NCBI RefSeq assembly: GCF_016908715.1
Contig: NZ_JAFBEK010000012.1
Location: 1-41,690, forward strand
Direction of reading: 5' to 3'
DNA from: Leuconostoc rapi
GTDB taxonomy: Bacteria; Bacillota; Bacilli; Lactobacillales; Lactobacillaceae
Length of the DNA stretch: 41,690 nt
Made by a program: the position numbers and the translations under genes. Under the pieces are notes generated by a model. That model saw nothing but the letters and a program-made list of their open reading frames with translations, ran no database searches and was not told where the DNA came from. Below, piece after piece: positions 15,086-24,428 of this stretch. Each line of letters starts with the position of its first letter. The stretch's first letter is position 1.

Positions 15086-16283
15086 CACGATTTATCATTG
15101 TTAATGACAAAACACCAGTAATGAGTATCATGACAATAAACACTGAAAAAAATAATGTTTTCATCCAACCATGGTCCATCATAATACCAGAATAAATAGG
15201 CCCGATCACGCGTCCTGAACTGATCATCATTGAGACAAAGCCTTGCGCCTGTCCCGCAACTGCCTTGGGGGTGATTTGGGCAACCCATGCCGGTACTTGT
15301 GGACTTTGCAACATTTCACCAATCGTTAATAGTTCAAAAACAAGCACAATTTGCCAAAATTCATTAACAAAAATCAAAAAGAAAAAACTCAACGCAAAAA
15401 TAACGCTGCCTAAAATAACAGACACATGATACGGATGTTTATTGGCCCAATTCGAAACAAATTTTTGCAACACTATAATGGTTATCCCATTAATCATCCA
15501 TAAATCAGCATAATTGCGCGTTGGCATCCCCAAGGTCTTCATATGCGGTGCCATGACTGTCTCCCAAAGCATATAAGATAAATATGTGATAAATAACAAC
15601 GCCCCGATAGCTATTAGAATGGGTGTTAATCGGAATTGTTGTTGTGGCCTGCGCGACACATCAGCACTCTGAATGCGTTGGTTATCCGGTGGCAACGTGT
15701 TGTCAACAGTATCAATCGGTACATTAAACTTTGTCACAATAATCGTCAGTAATCCTAAATAGATGACAGTCGAAACGATCATCAATAAACTGAAACCATA
15801 ATCAAATAAATAACCAACAGCCAGTGTCCCTAACACCACCCCAATATTTAAGAAAATGTACATATTATTAAATATGACACGTGTCTTTTGCCCAGGCAGT
15901 GTGGTCGCAAAGGAATTAACCAGTGTCTGCTCAACACCCATACCAAAATTTGCTAACCATACCAAGCCAGCAAAAACTGGCCAATCGTTCCAAAATACCA
16001 AGCTAGTAACCGCTGTTAAAATAATAATACCTGTTAATACCATTGCTTGGTAAGGTTGCCAATGATCAAACAATTTGCCACCAATATAGGAGCCAAACAT
16101 ACTTAACGCTGCACCAATCATCAAGACAATACCAGCTGTTGTAAAACTTTGGTGTAAAACCCCAGTCATATACAGTGTCATAACAGGCCAAATCATGGAG
16201 TTCCCAGTACTAGACAATAGCGTACCTAAAAGTAACCATTTTTCGCTCAATGGCTGTGGTTTATTTATTAAATCACTGTGCAT
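15063..16283 (-). CDS. MFS transporter, 12-helix exporter
   Basis: 406 residues from ATG 16283, which follows GGAGGAG at six to seven bases; an upstream in-frame extension to 16340 lacks an RBS. Features: GSYIGGKLFDHW near 63-74 (motif A), an acidic/polar central loop (VDNTLPPDNQRIQSADVSRRPQQQ) between two six-helix halves, and QAQGFVSMMISSGRVIGPIYSGIM near 350-373. Family-level call only; drug or sugar export is possible and the substrate is unknown. It follows the unknown gene at 16367 with a weak terminator between. Confidence 0.8.
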   Translation of the reverse strand: MHSDLINKPQPLSEKWLLLGTLLSSTGNSMIWPVMTLYMTGVLHQSFTTAGIVLMIGAALSMFGSYIGGKLFDHWQPYQAMVLTGIIILTAVTSLVFWNDWPVFAGLVWLANFGMGVEQTLVNSFATTLPGQKTRVIFNNMYIFLNIGVVLGTLAVGYLFDYGFSLLMIVSTVIYLGLLTIIVTKFNVPIDTVDNTLPPDNQRIQSADVSRRPQQQFRLTPILIAIGALLFITYLSYMLWETVMAPHMKTLGMPTRNYADLWMINGITIIVLQKFVSNWANKHPYHVSVILGSVIFALSFFFLIFVNEFWQIVLVFELLTIGEMLQSPQVPAWVAQITPKAVAGQAQGFVSMMISSGRVIGPIYSGIMMDHGWMKTLFFSVFIVMILITGVLSLTMINRVDKNSVS

Positions 16284-16335
16284 AACTCCTCCAACATACA
16301 CGACTATTATCGCATGGTTTATACTAAAAAATACA

Positions 16336-16352
16336 GTCATCCATGTGATGAC
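16336..16352 (-). terminator. Weak terminator after the 111-residue gene
   Basis: GTCATC-ACATG-GATGAC hairpin followed two bases later by TATTTTTT on the minus strand. The six-pair stem is weak, so partial read-through into the MFS gene is likely. Confidence 0.5.
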
Positions 16353-16366
16353 ATCAAAAAAAGAGT

Positions 16367-16702
16367 TTATCGTTTAATCATTTTTTTAGATTGCCCCACA
16401 ACGGCTTTTAACAAACGATAAACGGGTCTTCCGAAGACCGCAGAATTCAAAACATACTGATGACGCACCTTCGTTGTTTTTAATCCACCAGCTTTTAATA
16501 ATTCAGCGACTTCAGACGGTTTTAGTGCCTCATCGATTTGGTAACGCCAATTGTTTGTTTTAAGATCTATATGAATGACATAGTAATTTTTAGATGATGC
16601 TTTGATTGGTGCATGGGCAATAAGTGACTGACCAGCATACTGCCCAACATCTAATTGTCGTAATATTTTTTGTTGTTTGGGGGTGAAATTATTTATTAAC
16701 AT
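16367..16702 (-). CDS. Uncharacterised 111-residue protein
   Basis: Not recognised. 111 residues, basic, soluble by sequence, no signal peptide. The N-terminal half has alternating strands (IKASSKNYYVIHIDLKTNNWRYQI), then a helix (LKPSEVAELLKAG) and a basic C-terminus (RPVYRLLKAVVGQSKKMIKR). AAGGA lies seven bases before the ATG. It is divergent from zwf, with 106 bases between the starts, and followed by a weak terminator and an MFS gene. Confidence 0.65.
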   Translation of the reverse strand: MLINNFTPKQQKILRQLDVGQYAGQSLIAHAPIKASSKNYYVIHIDLKTNNWRYQIDEALKPSEVAELLKAGGLKTTKVRHQYVLNSAVFGRPVYRLLKAVVGQSKKMIKR

Positions 16703-16766
16703 GTTTTTTCCTTATTAAACGATTAATATGTTTGTGAAAACGCATACTTTCAACTTAATTTTGCGT

Positions 16767-16772
16767 TATAAT
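16767..16772 (+). promoter_or_regulatory. zwf promoter -10 element
   Basis: Perfect TATAAT in GCGTTATAATAATAG about 37 bases before the zwf ATG. The -35 is poor, suggesting activator help or extended contacts. The RBS AAGGGGAAC (16797-16805) follows. Confidence 0.5.
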
Positions 16773-16808
16773 AATAGTGAATTCAATTTTAATATTAAGG
16801 GGAACATT

Positions 16809-18269
16809 ATGGTTTCAGAAATCAAAACGTTGGTAACATTTTTCGGCGGTACTGGTGATTTAGCAAAACGTAAGCTTTACCCATCAGTTTTCAACCTTTA
16901 CAAAAAGGGATACCTACAAGAACACTTTGCCATTGTCGGCACAGCACGTCAAGAGCTCACTGATGACGAGTTTAAGCAATTGGTTCGCGACTCAATCGCT
17001 GACTTCACAGAGGACCAAGAACAAGCTGAAACATTCATCTCACATTTTTCATATCGTGCACATGATGTCACAGATGCCGCTTCATATGGTATTTTGAAAG
17101 AAGCCATCGAAGAAGCTGCCACAAAGTTTGACATTGACGGCAACCGTATCTTCTATATGTCAGTTGCACCACGCTTCTTTGGTACAATTGCAAAGTATCT
17201 CAAGTCTGAAAACTTACTGGCTGATACTGGTTACAACCGTTTAATGATTGAAAAGCCCTTTGGTACATCATACACGACCGCTGAAGAATTGCAAAATGAT
17301 TTAGAAAACGCATTTAAAGATGATCAATTATTCCGTATTGATCACTATCTTGGCAAAGAAATGGTTCAAAACATCGCCGCTTTGCGTTTCGGGAACCCAA
17401 TCTTTGACGCCGCTTGGAACAAAGATTACATTAAAAACGTACAAGTGACATTGTCAGAAGTATTAGGCGTTGAAGAGCGTGCCGGTTATTACGATACAGC
17501 TGGCGCATTGCTTGATATGATTCAAAACCATACGATGCAAATTGTTGGTTGGTTAGCCATGGAAAAGCCAGAATCATTTAACGATAAAGACATCCGTGCT
17601 GCTAAAAACGCTGCTTTCAATGCATTAAAAATTTATGATGAAGCAGAAGTCAACAAGTACTTCGTTCGCGCACAATACGGTGCCGGCGACTCAGCTGACT
17701 TCAAGCCATACCTTGAAGAATTGGATGTCCCTGCTGATTCAAAGAATAATACCTTTATTGCTGGTGAATTACAGTTTGATTTGCCACGTTGGGAAGGTGT
17801 CCCATTCTATGTCCGTTCAGGTAAGCGTTTAGCTGCTAAGCAAACACGTGTCGATATTGTTTTCAAAGCTGGTACATTTGACTTTGGTACAACACAAGAA
17901 GCGCAAGAGTCTGTTTTGTCAATTTTGATCGATCCTAAGGGCGGTATAGAATTCAAGATTAACTCAAAGTCTGTTGAAGATGCTTTCAATACACGCACAA
18001 TTGATCTTGGTTGGACCATTTCTGATGAAGATAAGCAAAACACACCAGAACCATACGAACGTATGATTCATGACACAATGAATGGCGATGGCTCAAACTT
18101 CGCCGACTGGAACGGTGTTGCAATTGCTTGGAAGTTTGTGGATGCGATTTCAGCAGTTTATACTGCTGACAAGGCACCACTTGAAACTTACAAGTCAGGT
18201 TCAATGGGGCCTGAAGCATCTGACAAGTTATTAGCCGGTAACGGTGACGCTTGGGTGTTTAAAGGTTAA
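16809..18269 (+). CDS. zwf: Glucose-6-phosphate 1-dehydrogenase
   Basis: 486 residues from the ATG at 16809, behind AAGGGGAAC; an upstream in-frame ATG at 16728 has no RBS. Oxidises glucose-6-phosphate to 6-phosphogluconolactone with NAD or NADP, the entry of the phosphoketolase pathway used by heterofermenters. Seen: dinucleotide-binding GGTGDLAKRK at 13-22, substrate motif RIDHYLGK at 176-183 (catalytic-dyad Asp178/His179), base His241 in IQNHTMQ, R47 for coenzyme choice. It has no cysteine. Very close by memory to the dual-coenzyme L. mesenteroides enzyme (conserved C-terminal half, scattered changes near 48-105). Monocistronic with a strong terminator. Confidence 0.98.
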   Translation: MVSEIKTLVTFFGGTGDLAKRKLYPSVFNLYKKGYLQEHFAIVGTARQELTDDEFKQLVRDSIADFTEDQEQAETFISHFSYRAHDVTDAASYGILKEAIEEAATKFDIDGNRIFYMSVAPRFFGTIAKYLKSENLLADTGYNRLMIEKPFGTSYTTAEELQNDLENAFKDDQLFRIDHYLGKEMVQNIAALRFGNPIFDAAWNKDYIKNVQVTLSEVLGVEERAGYYDTAGALLDMIQNHTMQIVGWLAMEKPESFNDKDIRAAKNAAFNALKIYDEAEVNKYFVRAQYGAGDSADFKPYLEELDVPADSKNNTFIAGELQFDLPRWEGVPFYVRSGKRLAAKQTRVDIVFKAGTFDFGTTQEAQESVLSILIDPKGGIEFKINSKSVEDAFNTRTIDLGWTISDEDKQNTPEPYERMIHDTMNGDGSNFADWNGVAIAWKFVDAISAVYTADKAPLETYKSGSMGPEASDKLLAGNGDAWVFKG

Positions 18270-18284
18270 AATTAATATGTAACT

Positions 18285-18323
18285 AAAAGCGCTTAGAGAA
18301 TTTAAATTCTCTAAGCGCTTTTT
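18285..18323 (+). terminator. Bidirectional terminator between zwf and oppA
   Basis: Perfect palindrome: AAAAGCGCTTAGAGAATTT followed by its reverse complement, with A and T runs at the ends, between convergent genes. Confidence 0.9.
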
Positions 18324-18324
18324 A

Positions 18325-18391
18325 TGCAACGAACGTGTGATAAAAATTGTTTACCTGGGAGGATATCTAATATATCAAACACTCCGTTGCA
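18325..18391 (-). other. Long imperfect stem-loop downstream of oppA
   Basis: TGCAACGGAGTGTTTGATA (18391-18373) can pair with TATCACACGTTCGTTGCA (18342-18325) with a few bulges; the ~30-base loop contains CCTCC, complementary to ribosome binding sites. It is in the oppA 3' untranslated region, just before the terminator, and may stabilise the oppA mRNA. Confidence 0.45.
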
Positions 18392-18412
18392 CGATCATTC
18401 TTTTATTGCTAA

Positions 18413-20278
18413 TTATTTACGTGGATTACCTGATGTAACAGGCTTACTTTGTGACACACCTAACTGTGCGTATAAGTCATTTTGTTGCTGTTCAAAATCA
18501 GTAGTCCATCCAGTAACACGGCCATTAACCAATTGTACTCTAATATTAGTAAATGTCGGAATCGTATACGCTTGCTCATCAACAACCAACTTTTGGAATT
18601 GTTTGATGTTCTTAACCAAGGATGCTTCCGATGATGCATTTTGTGTATCAGATAAGTTCTTAGTTAAATCAGTTGAAACAACGTGACCAAAATTATATGG
18701 CGCCGACTTGCTCCATAGCTGATCAAATGTTGGAATAGTGCCTTCTGACCAGCCACCATCAGTGATGTCCCAGTTATTATTGTTCCCATCTAGCACAATT
18801 GATTGCCAAGTAGAAGGATCTACCAATTTGTCTTGGTACAATTTAACTTCAATTCCTGACTTTTTCCATGCCTCAATGTAAGCTTTAGCTTCAGCTTCAG
18901 AAGTTGTATTACCCGAACGTGCTAAGTAAACCAAACTTAATCGTTTGCCATCTTTAGCATAATAGCCAGCTGAATCTTTTTTATATCCAGATTTTTCAAG
19001 TAGACTACCAGCTTTTTTGATATCCCCAGATGCTTTTTTCTGATAACCAACAACGCTTTTATCATAAAACATTTTTTTAGATTGATTTTTTGAAACAAGA
19101 GTATCAACAGTTACGCGCAGACCATTACCATATTTTTTAACAACATCACCAACGTTTTGTGCATACCCGACAGCTTTGCGGACATTGACATCTTGCAGTG
19201 GTGTCTGACGGTCCTGTATATTTTCACTAGTCTTTGAATTAAGATGTCCTAAATTAAAGTAGAGTTCCCAGTAGCCACTCTTATAATATCCTGTTGCTGC
19301 ATAGCCTTTAGCATTATCGTATTTTGATAAGACAGGCCTATTGCTCCCGTCCTTCCAAAGAGTAGATGGTGCCTCTGTTACAATATCAAATTTCTGCTTT
19401 GATAAATCGTTTTCGAGTTTTGTTTGATCTTGATTAACATAATAAGTTATTGTACTAAGTTTAGGAGTCTTACCCCAATAATCTGAATTTTTCACGTACC
19501 TAACTGTTGAATCTGACGATACTGACGCGACTTTGAAGGGTCCAAAAGATAATGGCGTCTTTGTTACCTTTTCAGAAGTGGCTAAATCTTTTGATTTCAC
19601 ATTTTTTAAATCATGGTATGGCAGTGCATAGGCCGGAACACCATCCCCCCAATCAACGGCAGCTGGTAATTTCTTATATGATACCGTTAACTTCTTGCCG
19701 TCCTGACCATCATTCAACTTTATACCAGAAATATCTTTTACCTTACCCTCTTGATACTCGCTTAACCCTTTGATTTCTGTATAAGATTGTGTAAAGTTAC
19801 CAGACGCGACTTTATTTGTTGCAAGTGTCTGCAGTGAAAACAAAACGTCTTGTGCTGTAACATTTTTACCATCCGACCATTTTAAATCATTACGAAGTGT
19901 AATTGTTACCGTTTTCGCAGTTTTATCAACCGTCATTTTAGCCGGACCATTGTTGGTTGCTTTACCGTTTTCATCCGTGAAAAAAAGTGTATTTTTTCCT
20001 GCAGGATCAAGTTGTTCTTGTGCAGCTGACCACTGTGCGAATTCCGTATAACCAGCAAAAGAGACCGGATCAGATGCATTTCCAGGATAGCTAACACTCA
20101 AACTGCCGTTTTTAGTGGCTGATTTTGAGTTTTTATAGTCTCCTTTAAAAGCACCAACATCAACTGCTTTACTCGTTGATGTATTATTTGATGTCGTAGC
20201 TAACAACGCCCAGGCAGCACCCGCAACGACTACTAAGCCGCCTACGCCATAACCTATTTTCTTTCCCGTACTCACCAT
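18413..20278 (-). CDS. oppA: Oligopeptide ABC transporter substrate-binding protein OppA
   Basis: 621 residues, SBP family 5. It captures extracellular oligopeptides for the OppBCDF importer. Seen: LRNDLKWSDGKNVTAQDVLFSLQTL near 128-152, the family-5 signature, and a long lobe II with LQDVNVRKAVGYAQN (about 365-379). The N-terminus has basic residues and one hydrophobic helix (about 8-28) but no lipobox and no cysteine anywhere, unlike classical OppA lipoproteins; membrane attachment is probably by an uncleaved helix. Last gene of oppDFBCA, with its own promoter and GAGGAG RBS, which would allow the excess of binding protein that such systems need. Confidence 0.92.
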   Translation of the reverse strand: MVSTGKKIGYGVGGLVVVAGAAWALLATTSNNTSTSKAVDVGAFKGDYKNSKSATKNGSLSVSYPGNASDPVSFAGYTEFAQWSAAQEQLDPAGKNTLFFTDENGKATNNGPAKMTVDKTAKTVTITLRNDLKWSDGKNVTAQDVLFSLQTLATNKVASGNFTQSYTEIKGLSEYQEGKVKDISGIKLNDGQDGKKLTVSYKKLPAAVDWGDGVPAYALPYHDLKNVKSKDLATSEKVTKTPLSFGPFKVASVSSDSTVRYVKNSDYWGKTPKLSTITYYVNQDQTKLENDLSKQKFDIVTEAPSTLWKDGSNRPVLSKYDNAKGYAATGYYKSGYWELYFNLGHLNSKTSENIQDRQTPLQDVNVRKAVGYAQNVGDVVKKYGNGLRVTVDTLVSKNQSKKMFYDKSVVGYQKKASGDIKKAGSLLEKSGYKKDSAGYYAKDGKRLSLVYLARSGNTTSEAEAKAYIEAWKKSGIEVKLYQDKLVDPSTWQSIVLDGNNNNWDITDGGWSEGTIPTFDQLWSKSAPYNFGHVVSTDLTKNLSDTQNASSEASLVKNIKQFQKLVVDEQAYTIPTFTNIRVQLVNGRVTGWTTDFEQQQNDLYAQLGVSQSKPVTSGNPRK

Positions 20279-20349
20279 ATAAAAATTCTCCTCAATTATA
20301 ATAAAACCAATAATACAATAAATCTAATTATCAAAAACAAACTATCATA

Positions 20350-20377
20350 AATATATCATTATATTTTCATTTGTCAA
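20350..20377 (-). promoter_or_regulatory. Separate oppA promoter
   Basis: Minus strand: perfect -35 TTGACA (20377-20372), 16-base spacer, -10 TATATT (20355-20350), in the 132-base gap between oppC and oppA. Confidence 0.65.
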
Positions 20378-20410
20378 CATATAATTTTAATCTATATTTA
20401 ATTTTTAAAT

Positions 20411-21307
20411 TTATGACACAGATTGTCTCTGATCTATCGCCCGACGAGCAACCTGTCCCAGAACAACAATCCCAAAAGTCAAAATAATCAAAACGATAGT
20501 TACTGGCACCCATAACCACCATTGTGTATAAACTGACGATGCAGAGCTACCACTTAGCACTGTTAGCATTGTGCCCAATGAACTTGTCCCATGCTTCAAA
20601 CCAAATCCTAAATAGGTCAAACTTGTTTCAATACCGATTGATCCTGCCAAAGTTAATGCAAAATCAGAGATGACGGTAGATGAGATATTGGGAAAAATAC
20701 CTGTAAATATAATTTTATACCAAGGTGTCCCAGAAATTTTAGCTGCTTGAACATAATCTCTATTAACTTCAGATAAAGTTAGCGTACGAATTAAACGTAC
20801 ATTTGGTGGCCAACTCAACACTGATAAAATGAGAATCAAACTCCAAATTGAAAGACCCTTTGCCGTTGAAAAAATAATGGCTAAAATCATGAGTAGCGGC
20901 ATAACCAACCAAAAATCAATTAATCGCATCGCAATCCAATCAATATAACCACCAAAATAGCCGATAATCATACCAAAAGTGACTGAAATAATTGTAATCA
21001 ATATTGCAACACCAAAACCGATAACAAGTGAGTTACCCGCCGAAGCAATTAATGTCAATACAAAATCGGCCCCCGAATTTGTTGTGCCAAGAATATGACC
21101 ACTAGTTAATGGTGGTAAATTAGCACTGAGAATGTTACTCATCGTGCCAATATCATTTGGTACAAAAATTTGCCCGATAACGATGAACAAAAAGAGTACA
21201 ATTAATAGCACTGATGCCAGTAAAGCCAGATTATCTTTTTCTAATTCACGCCAAAAATTTTTTATAAATTTTGATCCGAAGCGTTGTTTTTTAACTGTCA
21301 TGTTCAT
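20411..21307 (-). CDS. oppC: Oligopeptide ABC transporter permease OppC
   Basis: 298 residues. BPD-transp-1 permease with six helices and the ATPase-contact loop around AAKISGTPWYKIIFTGIFPN near 188-207 (EAA motif), plus an N-terminal OppC-type extension (FGSKFIKNFWREL). AGGGGGAT lies three bases before the first ATG and nine before the ATG at 21301, so the true start may be the third codon. It follows oppB by seven bases. Confidence 0.92.
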   Translation of the reverse strand: MNMTVKKQRFGSKFIKNFWRELEKDNLALLASVLLIVLFLFIVIGQIFVPNDIGTMSNILSANLPPLTSGHILGTTNSGADFVLTLIASAGNSLVIGFGVAILITIISVTFGMIIGYFGGYIDWIAMRLIDFWLVMPLLMILAIIFSTAKGLSIWSLILILSVLSWPPNVRLIRTLTLSEVNRDYVQAAKISGTPWYKIIFTGIFPNISSTVISDFALTLAGSIGIETSLTYLGFGLKHGTSSLGTMLTVLSGSSASSVYTQWWLWVPVTIVLIILTFGIVVLGQVARRAIDQRQSVS

Positions 21308-21314
21308 GATCCCC

Positions 21315-22280
21315 CTACTTCACTCGAACGCGAGGATCAACCCACGCTGAAATAATATCTGACAATAGACCACCTAGTAATGCCAGTACGCCCTGAAATA
21401 ACATTAACGCAGTAATCACGGTATAATCACGGCCACTTAACGCTTGTACAAACAGTGCACCCAATCCAGGATAACCAAAAACAGTTTCAGCAAAAATTGC
21501 ACCACCTAAAATACCAGTAATTGAGTAACCAATACCTGAGGCAATTGGTAAAAATGCATTTCGCAAAATATGCTTCCTAAACACATCTTTTATTTGAACG
21601 CCTTTAGCACGTGCTGTTCGAACATAGTCTTGTGCTTGTTGGTCTAATAAGTTTGAACGTAAATACTGAAAAATGCTATTTGTACTAAACAACGCAATTG
21701 TCAATGCTGGCAAAAACGCGTATTTTAAGTTACTAAAAAAGTTCGTGGAAAAATTTTGAGTATCGTCAATACCTGTACCTGAACTAGGAAATATTGGAAT
21801 AATATAAACAAACAAAACCATCATAACAAAATAAAACACAAATGAGGGAACAGCTGATGTCATCGTATTCCATACGATTAAAACACGATCAATCACTTTA
21901 TTTTCGTGACGTGCAGCTAATAATGCCTGTGTAATAGACAAAAAGTAAGTCAACACGGCAGCAATAATTCCCATAGAAAGTGTTGGCCATATACGCTGAC
22001 TGATAATACGTGTCACCGTCCATCCTTTATTGACCACATATGATGTTCCTAAATCACCGTGTAACACATTTCCAACCCATTTAAAATACTGTTGGTACCA
22101 TGGTAAGTCCAACCCAGCTGCATGCCGCATTCTTTCAATTGTGGCAGGATCGGAGTTAGGATTTAAACTACCATAAAACGGATCTCCGGGCATTAATTGC
22201 GCTAACATAAAAATCAGGATAGAAACTAAAATTAATTGTGGAATCATAATGAGTACACGCCTTAAGACTGTTCGCCACAT
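21315..22280 (-). CDS. oppB: Oligopeptide ABC transporter permease OppB
   Basis: 321 residues. Starts MWRTVLRRVLIMIPQLILVS, the characteristic OppB/DppB N-terminus, with 'MPGDPFYGSLNPNSDP' after helix 1, a large external loop and the EAA loop YVRTARAKGVQIKDVFRKHIL near 226-246. It pairs with OppC as the membrane channel. Two bases after the oppF stop, with AAGGTG inside the oppF end. Confidence 0.93.
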   Translation of the reverse strand: MWRTVLRRVLIMIPQLILVSILIFMLAQLMPGDPFYGSLNPNSDPATIERMRHAAGLDLPWYQQYFKWVGNVLHGDLGTSYVVNKGWTVTRIISQRIWPTLSMGIIAAVLTYFLSITQALLAARHENKVIDRVLIVWNTMTSAVPSFVFYFVMMVLFVYIIPIFPSSGTGIDDTQNFSTNFFSNLKYAFLPALTIALFSTNSIFQYLRSNLLDQQAQDYVRTARAKGVQIKDVFRKHILRNAFLPIASGIGYSITGILGGAIFAETVFGYPGLGALFVQALSGRDYTVITALMLFQGVLALLGGLLSDIISAWVDPRVRVK

Positions 22281-22282
22281 AA

Positions 22283-23272
22283 TTACGCACCTTCTTTCTT
22301 TAGTGCCACAAAATGAGTTTTTGTAATTGATTCTAAATCATATGCGCGATCTATAAGACCATCATGTTCATAATAAGCATCTTTATTTTGTATAAATTCA
22401 GCCTCAATTTGTTTACGATATGTTCGTTTTTCTTCACGCTTACTAACATCCAAACTTGGTATCGCCGACAATAACCGCTTGGTATAAATATGCCGAGCAT
22501 CCTTAAAAATATCATTGGTTGTACCCATTTCGACAAAGCGGCCATTATGCATAATGGCTATGTTATTAGTCATGTACTTAACCACGCCTAGATCATGTGA
22601 AATAAATAAAAAACTAATACCATACTCACGTTGAATTTTCTTCATAAAATTTAATACTTGCGCCTGAACTGATAAATCTAAAGCTGATACAGGCTCATCA
22701 GCAACAATTAAACGCGGATTTGTTGCTAATGCACGAGCAACACCAATACGTTGCCGTTGTCCGCCTGAAAATTGAAACGGGTATTGTGCTACTGTCTGGG
22801 CTGGTAATCCAACAATCTTTAATAACGCCAAAACACGATCAGTAATTTTTGTTTGATCAAATGATCTTGCTCCATCATACCCTGCACCAATAACATTTGG
22901 CACGCCAAAACTTTTAAGGGGTTCGGCAATAATTTCGCCAATAGTTTTTCTTGGATTCAAACTAGATTGACTGTCTTGAAATACCATCTGGACATCTTTA
23001 TTATAATTAATAGCATTTTTTTGTTTAGTCGTTGTTACTTCATGACCTTCGAACAAAATCTTTCCACTAGTTGGCTCTTCCAGTCCAACTAGTGACTTCC
23101 CAATTGTCGTCTTACCGGACCCAGATTCGCCTACAAGACCATATGTTTGCCCCGCTTCAATTGTAAAAGATATATTATCCACTGCTTTGATATTATCTGT
23201 TACACGATTGAAAAATCCTGTTCTCACTGGATAATAGACTTTTAAATTCTCTATTCGTACTAATTCACTCAT
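22283..23272 (-). CDS. oppF: Oligopeptide ABC transporter ATPase OppF
   Basis: 329 residues. Walker A GESGSGKTT at 48-56, Q-loop in VQMVFQDSQSSLNP, signature FSGGQRQRIGVARAL and Walker B LIVADEPVSALD. The C-terminal oligo_HPY region (HIYTKRLLSAIPS) marks the Opp/Dpp group. The insert after SLNPRK (IGAGYDGARSFDQTK) is longer than in many OppF. Heterodimer partner of OppD. Fourteen bases after oppD, with AAGAGG as RBS. Confidence 0.93.
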   Translation of the reverse strand: MSELVRIENLKVYYPVRTGFFNRVTDNIKAVDNISFTIEAGQTYGLVGESGSGKTTIGKSLVGLEEPTSGKILFEGHEVTTTKQKNAINYNKDVQMVFQDSQSSLNPRKTIGEIIAEPLKSFGVPNVIGAGYDGARSFDQTKITDRVLALLKIVGLPAQTVAQYPFQFSGGQRQRIGVARALATNPRLIVADEPVSALDLSVQAQVLNFMKKIQREYGISFLFISHDLGVVKYMTNNIAIMHNGRFVEMGTTNDIFKDARHIYTKRLLSAIPSLDVSKREEKRTYRKQIEAEFIQNKDAYYEHDGLIDRAYDLESITKTHFVALKKEGA

Positions 23273-23286
23273 TACTCTACCTCTTC

Positions 23287-24282
23287 TTAACGATCTTCCA
23301 AAAATTCAAAGTTTTTCCAAGCATCACCACGCACATAATGTTGATCGCTAATTTTTTGCAACTTTTCATCGATTTGTGCTTCAACTTCAGCTATATCTAA
23401 CCAGGGCACACGCTTCAAAAATAAATCTTTACTATGATCCATGTCTTTTAAAGCTGGAACAGTACCTGGTATAGCATATAATTCGTCTCCAGAATTCACT
23501 TCCGATGGGTCTGCACGCAGTAATGAACGGGTGTATGGGTGTTTTGGTTGGTTGAAAAGATCATCTACGCGAGCTTGTTCCACAATTTGTCCAGCATACA
23601 TAACGGCAACTGTATCTGCCATTTCAGCAACGACACCCAAATCATGTGTAATCAATAAAATGCCTGCGTTCTTTTTTACTTGAATTTCTTTTATTAGATC
23701 TAATATTTGAGCTTGAATTGTCGCATCTAAGGCAGTCGTCGGTTCATCAGCAATAATTAAATCGGGTTCGTTAGCTAATGCAATGGCAATCATAACGCGT
23801 TGTCTCATACCACCTGAAAGTTCGTGTGGATATTGCTGAGAAACACGTTGAACGTCAACAATGCCAACATCTGAGATTAATTTTTGTACACGCTGACTCA
23901 CCTGTTTGGACTGTTTATCATGAATTGTAATAGCCTCAGCTATTTGATCCCCAATTTTCATCAGAGGGTTCAGACTAGATAACGGATCTTGGAAAATCAT
24001 ACCTACAGACACACCACGATATGTATCAAATTGTCTCTCAGTCAAACCAATTAATTCATCCCCGTTCAACTTAATTGAACCAGTTACTCGCGTTTGATCT
24101 GCATTATGTAGCCCCATTACACTCATCGCAAATGTTGATTTACCTGAACCAGACTCGCCAACTAAAGCTACTACTTCACCGCGTTTGATTGATATATCTA
24201 ACTTGTAAATCGCTGTCTGATATTGTCCATCTATTTTAAACTCAACGGATACGTCTTTGGCCTCTAATAATTTTCCATCCAT
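23287..24282 (-). CDS. oppD: Oligopeptide ABC transporter ATPase OppD
   Basis: 331 residues. Walker [10 protein letters not shown] near 42-50, signature [15 protein letters not shown], Walker [13 protein letters not shown], switch His in [15 protein letters not shown], and the C-terminal oligo_HPY segment [16 protein letters not shown]. First gene of oppDFBCA (the order known from lactococci), with AAGAAGG seven bases before the ATG and a clear promoter. Confidence 0.94.
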   Translation of the reverse strand: MDGKLLEAKDVSVEFKIDGQYQTAIYKLDISIKRGEVVALVGESGSGKSTFAMSVMGLHNADQTRVTGSIKLNGDELIGLTERQFDTYRGVSVGMIFQDPLSSLNPLMKIGDQIAEAITIHDKQSKQVSQRVQKLISDVGIVDVQRVSQQYPHELSGGMRQRVMIAIALANEPDLIIADEPTTALDATIQAQILDLIKEIQVKKNAGILLITHDLGVVAEMADTVAVMYAGQIVEQARVDDLFNQPKHPYTRSLLRADPSEVNSGDELYAIPGTVPALKDMDHSKDLFLKRVPWLDIAEVEAQIDEKLQKISDQHYVRGDAWKNFEFLEDR

Positions 24283-24311
24283 TTTTTAACCTTCTTTTCT
24301 TATATTATAAA

Positions 24312-24339
24312 ATTATATCATTTGTTTTTAATAATTCAA
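24312..24339 (-). promoter_or_regulatory. oppDFBC(A) promoter
   Basis: Minus strand: TTGAAT (24339-24334), 16 bases, perfect TATAAT (24317-24312), about 30 bases before oppD. Confidence 0.65.
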
Positions 24340-24353
24340 ATTTTATTCAAACA

Positions 24354-24381
24354 AAAAATCGACTTCATTAAAATATGAAAT
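24354..24381 (-). terminator. Terminator after the glycerophosphodiesterase gene
   Basis: GATTTCAT-ATTTTA-ATGAAGTC (24381-24361, one mismatch) followed by GATTTTTT on the minus strand. AT-rich, so moderate strength. Separates the bce-GDPD operon from opp. Confidence 0.6.
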
Positions 24382-24428
24382 CAATTCTTTTTTTACGACT
24401 ATTATTAATTTTTAAAAACGCTATTCTA

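Noticed and set aside
16728-16808. Upstream ATG extending G6PDH by 27 residues
   Set aside because: The extension has no RBS and contains the promoter; the known enzyme begins MVSEIKT behind AAGGGG.
22351-22545. Frames inside the oppF and oppD genes on either strand
   Set aside because: Shadows of the real opp reading frames.
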